A stretch of DNA of 34,927 nt from an uncultured Lachnospiraceae bacterium (GTDB lineage Bacteria; Bacillota; Clostridia; Lachnospirales; Lachnospiraceae), in contig CANRJF010000025.1 of the NCBI GenBank assembly GCA_947630855.1, positions 1 to 34,927 on the forward strand, written 5' to 3'. The notes under the pieces are model-generated. The model saw only the letters and a program-made list of their open reading frames with translations. It was not told the DNA's origin and did not search any database. The position numbers were made by a program, and so were the translations under genes. Of this stretch, positions 6,387 to 13,743 are shown piece after piece. Within the stretch, counting starts at the first letter, position 1; each line of letters starts with the position of its first letter.

Positions 6387-8348
6387 ATGAAAAAACAGAA
6401 AGATGAAAAACACTCTTTTGTAGCAACAGTAATCGTGATATGCATATTTTTTTCAATACTATCCTATATATGGGAAAAATTTCATATGCTGATTATAATA
6501 GCAGCGCTTGTAATTATAACTATGCTTATCTTGTACATAGCTTCTGTTTTGTTTGACAGGAACAATATTAAACCCAAAACTCCTATTGCTAAACTGCCAG
6601 AAACTGCTCCCATCCAGGAATCCAAAAGTGAAATTATTCAAAAGGAAATGCATATTTTATTTGAGAGCAACGAATTAATGAATACATCTAATTATTTAAC
6701 TACTGTTCTGAATCGATATCATCTGGCATGTGATACAATCGATAGATTAAGCTGTTACAGCCTTGAAGAATTAGAGGAAGCAGGATTCAAGTTAAGAGAA
6801 CCTTTGTCAAATACCAAGGCATACATACAAAACAACAAAATTTTCACTCTCAACCAGGCGATTGAGCGCAATTTAAACTCTGAAATCAATTCTGAAAAAG
6901 ATGCAAGCGGTAAGCTGAAAAAACTAAACAATCTATATTACGAAATAAACAAAAATAATTCCCTTGCCCCGGAGAATCTTTCTTATTTAAAAGAATTAAA
7001 CAGCAGGCTTCAGAAAGATATTATAGACAGTCAACTTCGTTCCGTACCATCCGAAATTTCAGATTTAATTTGGTTTGGGGATTACATCTATAAAAACTAT
7101 ACGCCTCCTGCAAAAGAAGAAACATATATCACAGATACTGTGGTATTTATATCAAATGACTGCACTGAACCAAGCGCTATTTACATGGACTTACCAGTAA
7201 ACAAACCTGCTACAAATACAATGGTGGAAAGCCCTCCATACTCGCCTAGATATAAAGATCTTTCTCCTGAACAGCGATGGGAATACTGGCAGTTTCTTTC
7301 TAATCCATTTTCTTCACAAAATGATGTAGGATACGCTTTTCTTTTCTATTACGGGTTAGAACGCCATTTATTTTCCGGTAAATTGGAACAGGCTTTTGAA
7401 ATAATTCTAAAGATGCGTTCCTATTATAGCAACCCTTCCTTTCAAAATTACACGGCAAATGCACTGTTTCTAACCTGTATTGTAAAGAAAAGGGCTGATT
7501 TGGCCAGAAAGCTCATAGATTCCTACGAAAAAGATAACGCTTCAACCCTGCCCATGAATTATTTGTTAGTGTTAAAAAGCAAGTTCGGAATACCTCTTAC
7601 GGCATCTGACATAATTAACCACTACCAATATTTTGGGTTTACCAACAGCAGATACATCAAAAATGAACCTGAATTATTCCATAAAGCGTTATCCGGCTTT
7701 TTACACCAGTATTATAATGCAGATTCGATAGATTTAAATGAGTATTTCCCGACAGATATTGACTCCCTGCCTTTAGAGCAAAAAGAAATGTTTGCCAATG
7801 ATTCTCTGCGCAATTACAAGGCATCTGCACCTGTTTATGAAAACAAAAAGCTCTATAAAAAAATATCATCCATGCTCTATGATGCCCACGAAACTGTAAA
7901 AAGGAATCTGCGCTATGGAAATAATGTTGAACCAGAAGATATAGAATACTTCAAAACCACAGATAATCTTTTTAAAAAGAATGCTTTTAAAAATATGACC
8001 GGGCACGACTTTGAAAAATATTGCGCCCGTCTATTATCATTAAATGGTTTTTCCTCTATTAGCGTAACAAGAGACAGCGGTGACCAAGGAATTGACATTA
8101 TTGCCTATAAAGAGGATACCAAATACGGAATCCAATGCAAATTGTATTCCAGTCGTGTTGGAAACTCTGCTGTACAGGAAGCATATTCCGGAAAAGATTT
8201 TTACAAATGCCAGATAGGGGCAGTCCTTACAAATAATGATTTCACTGAATCTGCTAGGGAATTAGCAGATTCCCTTGGGATTCTTTTATGGGATGGCAAT
8301 TATCTGTACCAGCTACAACAAGCCATTAAAAATGTTAAGAAAATCTAA
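6387..8348 (+). CDS. Membrane-anchored Mrr-type restriction endonuclease, candidate defence effector
   Basis: The protein has 653 residues. Two transmembrane helices lie at about 8-28 and 33-55. A long helical middle region (about 80-530) has no recognised family. The C-terminal 117 residues form an Mrr_cat PD-(D/E)XK domain: MTGHDFEKYCARLLSLNGF (from 537), then D566 in SGDQGIDI, and Q583-C-K585. These are the expected catalytic residues of Mrr-like enzymes, which cleave modified or foreign DNA. GAGG lies 7 nt before the ATG. The gene is cargo between the repressor and the integrase, a usual place for phage-borne defence genes. The membrane anchor is unusual for Mrr and suggests action at the envelope, for example on incoming DNA. 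The role is inferred. Confidence 0.8.
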   Translation: MKKQKDEKHSFVATVIVICIFFSILSYIWEKFHMLIIIAALVIITMLILYIASVLFDRNNIKPKTPIAKLPETAPIQESKSEIIQKEMHILFESNELMNTSNYLTTVLNRYHLACDTIDRLSCYSLEELEEAGFKLREPLSNTKAYIQNNKIFTLNQAIERNLNSEINSEKDASGKLKKLNNLYYEINKNNSLAPENLSYLKELNSRLQKDIIDSQLRSVPSEISDLIWFGDYIYKNYTPPAKEETYITDTVVFISNDCTEPSAIYMDLPVNKPATNTMVESPPYSPRYKDLSPEQRWEYWQFLSNPFSSQNDVGYAFLFYYGLERHLFSGKLEQAFEIILKMRSYYSNPSFQNYTANALFLTCIVKKRADLARKLIDSYEKDNASTLPMNYLLVLKSKFGIPLTASDIINHYQYFGFTNSRYIKNEPELFHKALSGFLHQYYNADSIDLNEYFPTDIDSLPLEQKEMFANDSLRNYKASAPVYENKKLYKKISSMLYDAHETVKRNLRYGNNVEPEDIEYFKTTDNLFKKNAFKNMTGHDFEKYCARLLSLNGFSSISVTRDSGDQGIDIIAYKEDTKYGIQCKLYSSRVGNSAVQEAYSGKDFYKCQIGAVLTNNDFTESARELADSLGILLWDGNYLYQLQQAIKNVKKI

Positions 8349-8416
8349 TATCCTTAACCGGGCAGCCGGAGGACGTGTTTTCATCCGACCTGAGCCTTAC
8401 AGGAAGGGTGATGCTT

Positions 8417-8500
8417 ATGAGTACATATGAAGAATTTATGATTATACTGACCATAGGGTTGTTGATCGTTGCAATTCTGAATCTGAAAAATAAGAAATAG
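8417..8500 (+). CDS. 27-residue holin-like type I toxin
   Basis: The peptide MSTYEEFMIILTIGLLIVAI continues LNLKNKK. A short polar N-terminus, one hydrophobic helix and a Lys-rich tail match the putative holin-like toxin (TxpA-type) family of Firmicutes. GGAAGG lies 9 nt before this ATG. An in-frame ATG two codons upstream is possible. The stop codon lies inside a strong bidirectional hairpin, and a good promoter points back at the gene from the right. This is the classic arrangement of a type I toxin with an antisense antitoxin RNA overlapping its 3' end. Confidence 0.72.
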   Translation: MSTYEEFMIILTIGLLIVAILNLKNKK

Positions 8501-8534
8501 CCGTCCTGACCCTGGTAAGTTGTGGACGGCTATT
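8496..8534. terminator. Bidirectional hairpin shared by toxin mRNA and antisense RNA
   Basis: AATAGCCGTCC (8496-8506) pairs with GGACGGCTATT (8524-8534), an 11-bp perfect stem with a 17-nt loop. On the - strand it is followed by TTTCTTATTTTT, so it terminates the leftward antisense RNA well. On the + strand the tail is weaker (CTTAGCTT). Confidence 0.75.
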
Positions 8535-8595
8535 CTTAGCTTAAAATAATTTCGCCAGGTCGGGTGACCTACACTCACCTTCCGGCTACCTTGTT
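8496..8595 (-). ncRNA. Predicted antisense antitoxin RNA (RatA-like)
   Basis: The promoter TTGAAA (8629-8624), a 16-nt spacer and TATAAT (8607-8602) point leftward, and the hairpin at 8496-8534 ends the transcript. The predicted RNA of about 100 nt overlaps only the 3' end of the toxin mRNA, as in the TxpA/RatA pair of Bacillus. The start and end are estimates. The promoter spacer contains copy 3 of the AGTTGCARTAA motif. Confidence 0.6.
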
Positions 8596-8601
8596 AAGTA
8601 T

Positions 8602-8631
8602 ATTATAACATGTTACTGCAACTTTTCAACA
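8602..8631 (-). promoter_or_regulatory. Antisense RNA promoter containing conserved motif, copy 3
   Basis: TTGAAA-16 nt-TATAAT on the - strand, with AGTTGCAGTAACATGT as the spacer. TAACATGTTA at 8606-8615 is a perfect palindrome. On the opposite strand a TATAAT at 8640-8645 with CTGCAA 18 nt upstream could serve the integrase, so this may be a divergent promoter bound by the element's regulator. Confidence 0.55.
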
Positions 8632-8674
8632 TAAATTTTTATAATAAAGAAATGCAACAAAAATCGGAGGAACC

Positions 8675-9781
8675 ATGCCTGCCTATAAATACACTTTAAA
8701 AGACGGAAAAACCGTTAAATGGTATGCCAATTTTTACTATACAGACTGGACCGGTGAAAAGAAGCACATCTGCAAAAGAGGATTCAAGACACAGCGGGAA
8801 GCCAAAGAATATGAACGTTCCTTTATGGACCAACAGAACAATTCGAGTGACATACTCTTTTCAAACCTGGTTGAAAATTATTTTGAAGACATGAGCCACC
8901 GCCTGAAACCTACGACAATGGAAAACAAACGGAATATAATAGAAAGCAAGCTCATGCCCTATTTTTCCCGGCTAAAAACCTGTGATATTGACACAATCAA
9001 AATCCGAAAGTGGCAGAACGAACTTCTTTCTTTCCGGGATGAAAATGGAAAACCCTACTCACAGACATACCTTAAGACCGTAAACAACCAGATGTCTGCC
9101 CTGATGAATTATGCTATGAAACATTATGGACTTATATCTAATCCCTGCAAGGCAGCCGGAAGCATTGGAAAAAGCCATGCTGACGAAATGAAGTTCTGGA
9201 CACAGGAGCAGTATGAGATATTCTCCAAAAATATACAAAAATCTGCCCTGAAGCTGGCATTTGACATTCTGTTTTACAGTGGAATCCGTTCCGGAGAACT
9301 GCTGGCATTAACTCCGGCAGATATTATGCAGGACAAGAAACTTTCCATCAATAAGAATTTTGCCAAGGTAAAGGGTCAAGAGCTGTTTCTGGTACCAAAA
9401 ACCACAAAAAGCAAACGAACTGTATCAATACCTGAATTCCTTTATGACGATATTCAGGCATATATTTCAAAACTTTACGGAATCCGGCAGAATGACAGGA
9501 TATTCTATTTTACCAAGTCTGCCTTGGAAAAGGAAATTAAGCGTGTGGCGCAAAGGGCAGGACTGCCAGAAATCAGAGTTCATGATTTGCGGCATTCCCA
9601 CGCCAGTATGCTGATTGACATGGGTTTTGACATATTGGAGATTTCGGAACGTTTGGGGCATGAATCAGTAAAAACCACGCTTGACACCTATTCCCATCTG
9701 TATCCAGAAAAGGATACCAAGCTGGCCGGAGAACTGAACAAACTGCGGCGCCCGTCAGCTGAGCCAGAAGAAAGTTCTTGA
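8675..9781 (+). CDS. Tyrosine recombinase/integrase of the element
   Basis: This is a 368-residue phage-type integrase. Residues 1-55 form an arm-type DNA-binding domain (YANFYYTDWTGEKKH), about 58-155 the SAM-like core-binding domain, and 170-350 the catalytic domain. R205 (SGIRSGELLAL), H303 and R306 (HDLRHSHA), H329 (RLGHES) and nucleophile Y339 (DTYSHLYP) are all present, so it looks active. GGAGG lies 5 nt before the ATG. It is the last intact gene before the 3' end of guaA, a common integration target for such elements. That places one attachment site between 9781 and about 10,300. Confidence 0.93.
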   Translation: MPAYKYTLKDGKTVKWYANFYYTDWTGEKKHICKRGFKTQREAKEYERSFMDQQNNSSDILFSNLVENYFEDMSHRLKPTTMENKRNIIESKLMPYFSRLKTCDIDTIKIRKWQNELLSFRDENGKPYSQTYLKTVNNQMSALMNYAMKHYGLISNPCKAAGSIGKSHADEMKFWTQEQYEIFSKNIQKSALKLAFDILFYSGIRSGELLALTPADIMQDKKLSINKNFAKVKGQELFLVPKTTKSKRTVSIPEFLYDDIQAYISKLYGIRQNDRIFYFTKSALEKEIKRVAQRAGLPEIRVHDLRHSHASMLIDMGFDILEISERLGHESVKTTLDTYSHLYPEKDTKLAGELNKLRRPSAEPEESS

Positions 9782-9806
9782 AAAACATAATGGATTATGA
9801 TATATT
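9778..9806 (+). promoter_or_regulatory. Promoter of the second antisense RNA
   Basis: TTGAAA (9778-9783) and TATATT (9801-9806) are exactly 17 nt apart. The -35 box overlaps the integrase stop codon. It reads toward the 3' end of the small toxin-like gene on the opposite strand. Confidence 0.6.
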
Positions 9807-9812
9807 GAACAT

Positions 9813-9919
9813 AAAGAAAGGCGCCTGCTGGTAACAGACGCCCCAGGGACTACCGATAGACGGTTAGCCGCAAAATGTTACGCTAAAATAGCCGCATCCT
9901 TTGGCCAGGGCGGCTATTT
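9813..9919 (+). ncRNA. Predicted antisense RNA to the second small toxin
   Basis: A transcript of about 107 nt is inferred from the promoter at 9778 and the hairpin AAATAGCCGC (9886-9895) with GCGGCTATTT (9910-9919). It contains another hairpin near its 5' end (GGCGcCTG with CAGaCGCC). It overlaps the 3' end of the toxin-like gene by a few nucleotides of coding sequence plus the shared terminator. The ends are estimates. Confidence 0.55.
9886..9919. terminator. Shared bidirectional hairpin of toxin-like locus 2
   Basis: A 10-bp stem, AAATAGCCGC with GCGGCTATTT, and a 14-nt loop. Read on the - strand it ends in GCGGCTATTTTAGCG just after the toxin stop. The AATAGCCG stem sequence is the same as in the terminator of toxin locus 1 at 8496, so the two loci look related. 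Confidence 0.65.
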
Positions 9920-10018
9920 CTGCGTCTTATCATTATCTTTGCTTCCGATGGCGTATCCGAGACCGAAGCAGGTCAGGCATAAGCCAAGCACTGAAATCAA
10001 TCCTTCAATCGTCAACAT
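9914..10018 (-). CDS. 34-residue small membrane toxin-like peptide
   Basis: The peptide MLTIEGLISVLGLCLTCFGL continues GYAIGSKDNDKTQK. It has one hydrophobic helix and a charged tail, like other small type I toxin candidates. AAGGAGG lies 10 nt before the ATG. The leader upstream (to about 10,100) is rich in hairpins, and the ribosome-binding GGAGGG (10032-10027) could pair with CCCTCC at 10074-10069, which would block translation. An antisense RNA is predicted across the 3' end. The family is less certain than for the peptide at 8417. Confidence 0.6.
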   Translation of the reverse strand: MLTIEGLISVLGLCLTCFGLGYAIGSKDNDKTQK

Positions 10019-10140
10019 CCACTCAGCCCTCCTTTCCCAGATTCCTGCAAGCAGGTTTCTATGTAAACGGAGGGTCACAGTCCCTCCGGAGAGGGCTAAC
10101 CGCCTACCATCCTGGTAGCACCCAAAGAAATGTTATCATA
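10019..10140 (-). promoter_or_regulatory. Structured leader of toxin-like locus 2
   Basis: In transcript order this 5' region holds CTACC/GGTAG, GGAGGG/CCCTCC (10087-10082 with 10074-10069) and CCTGC/GCAGG hairpins before the ribosome-binding site. CCCTCC can alternatively pair with the GGAGGG of that site. A leftward promoter is plausible around 10,130-10,170 (TTGAAA, then TATGAT or ATAACA), but its spacing is not ideal. Confidence 0.45.
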
Positions 10141-10235
10141 ATTCGACAGGAATTTCAACATCATTCGATATCGGGTACTGAAAGTAATCATCTTTTTCCC
10201 GTAACATCATATTAACATCACGAAGCAAAATGAAA

Positions 10236-10270
10236 GCCCTGAAACTCCTGTAAAACAGGCATTTCAGAGC
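10236..10270 (-). terminator. Probable guaA terminator
   Basis: On the - strand GCTCTGAAA pairs with TTTCAGGGC, and inside it CCTGT pairs with ACAGG, followed by TTTCATTTT. It starts about 10 nt after the guaA stop. If the element integrated at the guaA 3' end, this terminator may be element-derived. Confidence 0.55.
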
Positions 10271-10280
10271 CAAATGTCCG

Positions 10281-11879
10281 CTATTCGAACTCAATCGTCC
10301 CCGGCGGCTTACTCGTCAAATCATAAAATACCCTGTTCACCCCCCGGACCTCATTAATAATCCGGCTCATGACTTTCTGCAAAACATCCCATGGAATTTC
10401 CGCACTTTCTGCCGTCATAAAGTCAATCGTATTCACTGCCCGGAGCGCCACAGCATAATCATAGGTACGCTCATCTCCCATAACGCCCACGGAACGCATA
10501 TTAGTCAATGCCGCAAAATACTGACCGATGCCTTTATCAAGTCCGGCATTGGCAATTTCTTCACGATAAATCGCATCTGCATCCTGTACGATTCTGACTT
10601 TCTCTGGCGTAACTTCACCGATAATACGGATGCCAAGCCCCGGGCCCGGAAATGGCTGGCGGAATACAAGCTTTTCCGGGAGTCCCATTTCAAGACCGGC
10701 TTTCCGCACTTCATCCTTAAATAAATTCCGCAGCGGCTCAATAATCTCTTTAAAATCCACGCAATCCGGTAAACCTCCCACATTGTGGTGGGATTTAATC
10801 ACGGCAGACTCACCGCCCAGGCCGCTTTCTACAACATCCGGGTAGATAGTTCCCTGCACCAGGAAATCCACCGCACCAATCTTTTTTGCCTCTTCCTCAA
10901 ACACACGGATAAATTCTTCTCCGATAATTTTACGTTTTTTCTCCGGATCAGTCACTCCCGCAAGCTTACTATAATAGCGTTCCTGTGCATTGACACGGAC
11001 AAAATTAAGGTCGTAGGGGCCGTTGGGGCCGAATACCTCCGCCACCTCATCCCCCTCATTTTTACGCAGCAAACCATGGTCCACAAATACACATGTAAGC
11101 TGATTGCCAATAGCCTTTGCCAGCATAACGGCGGCTACGGAAGAATCCACCCCGCCGGATAAAGCACATAAAACTTTGCCGTCTCCCACTTTTTGACGAA
11201 TTTCTCTAATCGAATTTTCCACAAAAGAATCCATACGCCATGTACCTGCACAGCCGCAAATCTTCCGCACAAAATTATAAAGCATCCTGGTTCCTTCCTG
11301 GGTGTGCAAAACCTCGGGATGGAACTGTATTGCATACAAATTCCTTTCCGTATTCTGAACGGATGCTACCGGGCAGTCTGCTGTATGGGCAATAATCTCA
11401 AATCCCGGCGCTGGTTTGGATATATAATCGGTATGACTCATCCAGCAAATAGTTGCATGGTCATCTGTTTTATGGTCTTCACAGGTAACGCCTGCTGTTC
11501 TGTCTGTTTTATTTCCTACCGATGCAAAAAGTTCTGAACGGCTGTCCACATAAACTTCTGTTTTTCCGTATTCCCGCACCGGCGCCTTCTCCACCTTGCC
11601 GCCCAGTACATGCATCATAAGCTGTGCACCATAACAAAGCCCGAGTACGGGGATTCCCAGTTCAAACAATTCCTTCGTATATGTGGGAGAATCTGCCTCA
11701 TAGCAACTGTTTGGGCCTCCCGTCAAAATAATTCCCCTGGGATTCATCCCTTTGATTTGCTCAATATCCGTGCGATAAGAATAAATCTCACAATACACAT
11801 TACATTCTCTGACACGCCTTGCAACCAATTGATTATACTGACCGCCAAAGTCAATAACGATTACTTTTTCCTGTTCCAT
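10281..11879 (-). CDS. guaA: GMP synthase (glutamine-hydrolysing)
   Basis: It converts XMP to GMP using ATP and glutamine, the last step of de novo guanine nucleotide synthesis. Residues 1-205 form the class I glutamine amidotransferase with C82 (GLCYGAQ), H187 and E189 (FHPEV). About 220-400 is the ATP pyrophosphatase domain with the P-loop SGGVDSS (241-247). The C-terminus is the dimerisation domain ([18 protein letters not shown]) ending KPPGTIEFE. The start at 11879 has AGGAGG 9 nt upstream. At 532 residues it is slightly longer than usual because of an insertion around 121-143 before WMSH. No purine riboswitch is visible upstream. Its 3' end borders the integrase region. Confidence 0.96.
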   Translation of the reverse strand: MEQEKVIVIDFGGQYNQLVARRVRECNVYCEIYSYRTDIEQIKGMNPRGIILTGGPNSCYEADSPTYTKELFELGIPVLGLCYGAQLMMHVLGGKVEKAPVREYGKTEVYVDSRSELFASVGNKTDRTAGVTCEDHKTDDHATICWMSHTDYISKPAPGFEIIAHTADCPVASVQNTERNLYAIQFHPEVLHTQEGTRMLYNFVRKICGCAGTWRMDSFVENSIREIRQKVGDGKVLCALSGGVDSSVAAVMLAKAIGNQLTCVFVDHGLLRKNEGDEVAEVFGPNGPYDLNFVRVNAQERYYSKLAGVTDPEKKRKIIGEEFIRVFEEEAKKIGAVDFLVQGTIYPDVVESGLGGESAVIKSHHNVGGLPDCVDFKEIIEPLRNLFKDEVRKAGLEMGLPEKLVFRQPFPGPGLGIRIIGEVTPEKVRIVQDADAIYREEIANAGLDKGIGQYFAALTNMRSVGVMGDERTYDYAVALRAVNTIDFMTAESAEIPWDVLQKVMSRIINEVRGVNRVFYDLTSKPPGTIEFE

Positions 11880-11953
11880 GAATCGTTTCCTCCTGGTGTT
11901 CTTTTCCATGAATTTAATTGAACTTGGTTATCCATTTTCTTCTATTACTACAT

Positions 11954-11985
11954 ATTATATCAAAAGAAAAAATAAAGCAATAGTT
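11954..11985 (-). promoter_or_regulatory. Likely guaA promoter
   Basis: TATAAT on the - strand (11959-11954) lies about 75 nt before the guaA start. The best -35 is TTGCTT with a short 15-nt spacer, or TATTGC at 17 nt, so the -35 is weak. Confidence 0.45.
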
Positions 11986-11988
11986 ACA

Positions 11989-12024
11989 ATTCACGGTTTA
12001 ACCGCAAGCGGTTAGGCCATGAAT
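11989..12024. repeat. 36-bp imperfect palindrome, related to sequence at 15260
   Basis: ATTCA and TGAAT form the ends and AACCGC-AA-GCGGTT the centre. It lies between guaA and fucO. A related sequence (CACGGT, CAAGCGGTTA and CCATGAAT blocks in the same order) occurs at 15260-15300 between trkA and trkH. It could be a dispersed repeat or an operator. Confidence 0.5.
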
Positions 12025-12068
12025 GACAACAAGCAATATTCTTTTAAAAAACTATAACCCGAATGCCA

Positions 12069-12097
12069 TTGTGCTTTTCCCTGTTTTATTATATAAT
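12069..12097 (+). promoter_or_regulatory. fucO promoter
   Basis: TTGTGC (12069-12074), a 17-nt spacer and TATAAT (12092-12097). It lies about 45 nt before the fucO start and matches the vegetative consensus well. Confidence 0.65.
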
Positions 12098-12141
12098 TTT
12101 TTTGTAAAAACAAAAAATCATTTTGTAAGGAGAAGAAAAAA

Positions 12142-13287
12142 ATGGTAAACAGAATTATGCTGAATCAAACTTCCTACCATGGGGCAGGCGCAGTCAAAGA
12201 GATTGCAAACGAAGCAAAAACACAGGGTTTTAAAAAAGCATTTGTATGCTCTGACCCTGACTTAATCAAGTTTCAGGTAACTTCTAAAGTCACGGATATT
12301 TTAGAAGCAGAGGGACTTGCTTACGAAATTTATTCCGATATCAAAGCAAACCCCACCATTGAAAATGTGCAGAACGGTGTAGCTGCATTCAAGGCATCCG
12401 GCGCAGATTATATTATCGCTATCGGCGGTGGTTCCTCTATGGACACAGCAAAGGCAATCGGAATTATTATTGCCAATCCCGAATTTGCGGATGTACGGAG
12501 TTTAGAGGGCACTGCTGCCACCAAAAAACCCTGTGTGCCCATTATTGCAGTTCCCACCACAGCCGGAACAGCCGCAGAAGTAACAATCAACTATGTAATT
12601 ACAGATGTTGAGAAAAAGCGCAAATTCGTGTGTGTTGACCCCCATGATATGCCGATTATTGCTATCGTAGACTCAGATATGATGTCCTCCATGCCAAAAG
12701 GGCTTACCGCTTCCACCGGAATGGATGCTCTGACCCATGCCATTGAAGGATACACTACCAAAGCTGCCTGGGAAATGACTGATATGTTCCACTTAAAAGC
12801 AATTGAAATCATTTCAAAATCTCTTCGCGGCGCTGTAAACAATACCAAAGAGGGACGTGAAGGCATGGCTTTAGGTCAGTATATTGCCGGTATGGGATTT
12901 TCCAATGTAGGTCTTGGCATTGCCCATTCCATGGCACATACGCTGGGTGCTGTGTATGATACTCCCCACGGTGTTGCCTGTGCCATGATGCTGCCAATTG
13001 TTATGGAATACAATCAGGACTGCACCGGTGAAAAATACCGTGAAATTGCCAGAGCGATGGGTGTAGCAAACGTAGATAACATGTCAGAAGCAGAATATAG
13101 AAAAGCCGCAATAGACGCTGTTAAAAAACTGTCCAAGGACGTTGGTATTCCTTCCAAATTAGAGGCAATCAAAGAAGAAGATTTGGACTTTTTGGCAGAA
13201 TCTGCTTTCGCAGATGCCTGTGCTCCAGGCAATCCAAAAGATGCCACCGTAGACGACCTGAAATCTTTATTCCGCAAAATAATGTAA
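12142..13287 (+). CDS. fucO: Iron-dependent lactaldehyde reductase (1,2-propanediol oxidoreductase)
   Basis: It reduces L-lactaldehyde to 1,2-propanediol with NADH, the fermentative end of fucose or rhamnose use. The 381 residues align along their full length with E. coli FucO as I remember it, for example VPTTAGTAAEVTINYVITD and FVCVDPHDMP. The nucleotide-binding loop is IGGGSSMDTAKAIG. Metal ligands are in MDALTHAIEG (Asp, His) and AHSMAHTLGAVYDTPHG (two His). AAGGAG lies 8 nt upstream. It stands alone with its own promoter and a very strong terminator. A broader alcohol dehydrogenase role is possible. Confidence 0.92.
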   Translation: MVNRIMLNQTSYHGAGAVKEIANEAKTQGFKKAFVCSDPDLIKFQVTSKVTDILEAEGLAYEIYSDIKANPTIENVQNGVAAFKASGADYIIAIGGGSSMDTAKAIGIIIANPEFADVRSLEGTAATKKPCVPIIAVPTTAGTAAEVTINYVITDVEKKRKFVCVDPHDMPIIAIVDSDMMSSMPKGLTASTGMDALTHAIEGYTTKAAWEMTDMFHLKAIEIISKSLRGAVNNTKEGREGMALGQYIAGMGFSNVGLGIAHSMAHTLGAVYDTPHGVACAMMLPIVMEYNQDCTGEKYREIARAMGVANVDNMSEAEYRKAAIDAVKKLSKDVGIPSKLEAIKEEDLDFLAESAFADACAPGNPKDATVDDLKSLFRKIM

Positions 13288-13318
13288 AACACATCGCCAT
13301 TTTGTTTTTTATGGTAGA

Positions 13319-13362
13319 AAAACAGGGATACCGTATCTGTACGGATACGGTATCCCTGTTTT
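13319..13362. terminator. Strong bidirectional terminator between fucO and spoIIID
   Basis: A perfect 19-bp stem pairs 13319-13337 with 13344-13362 around a 6-nt loop. The core is GGGATACCGTATC with GATACGGTATCCC, flanked by AAAACA and TGTTTT. It serves the two convergent genes. Confidence 0.85.
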
Positions 13363-13373
13363 ACAGCGAGCAA

Positions 13374-13628
13374 TCACATATGTCGATGCAGATACTTTTC
13401 CCTGGTTGCCAAACCCCCCCGGATATGCCTCTCCGATTTATTGATATCCAATACTTTTCTTGCCTTTCCTGCCAGTGATGGATTAATCTGAGGAAGACGT
13501 TCCGTCACATCTTTATGTACCGTACTCTTACTGATTCCGAACTGTTTCGCTGTCTGTCTTACAGTGGCATTGTTATCAATGATATATTTGGCGATTTCCA
13601 TCGCTCTCTCTTCTATATAGCTTTTCAA
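13374..13628 (-). CDS. spoIIID: Sporulation transcription factor SpoIIID
   Basis: This is an 84-residue mother-cell regulator that acts after SigE in sporulation. It matches Bacillus SpoIIID closely: YIEERAMEIAKYIIDNNATV, the HTH core VRQTAKQFGISKSTVHKDVT and ERLPQINPSLA, and RHIRGGLATREKY near the end. The start is TTG at 13628, with AGGGG about 8 nt upstream, and it aligns with the known N-terminus. A SigE-like promoter lies 30 nt upstream. The gene shows that the organism belongs to a spore-forming lineage. Confidence 0.95.
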   Translation of the reverse strand: MKSYIEERAMEIAKYIIDNNATVRQTAKQFGISKSTVHKDVTERLPQINPSLAGKARKVLDINKSERHIRGGLATREKYLHRHM

Positions 13629-13657
13629 AAAAATTCCCCTGCAATACTTGTTGTTAC

Positions 13658-13685
13658 ATTGTATGCAGAGGAAACTTCTTTATTC
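13658..13685 (-). promoter_or_regulatory. SigE-type promoter of spoIIID
   Basis: On the - strand CATACAAT (13665-13658) is an exact match to the SigE -10 consensus. GAATA (13685-13681) lies about 15 nt upstream as the -35. This fits the known mother-cell expression of spoIIID. Confidence 0.65.
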
Positions 13686-13743
13686 TTAGTTTGTTTCAAA
13701 AAATTAAAAAACACGTCACAGGACAATCCCATTTCAAATATAA

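Noticed and set aside
10785..11162. Open frames opposite guaA
   Set aside because: They have no ribosome-binding site or recognisable product and are shadows of the guaA frame.
11880..12141. Purine riboswitch expected upstream of guaA
   Set aside because: No conserved aptamer core was found. The palindrome here does not match the known purine aptamer.
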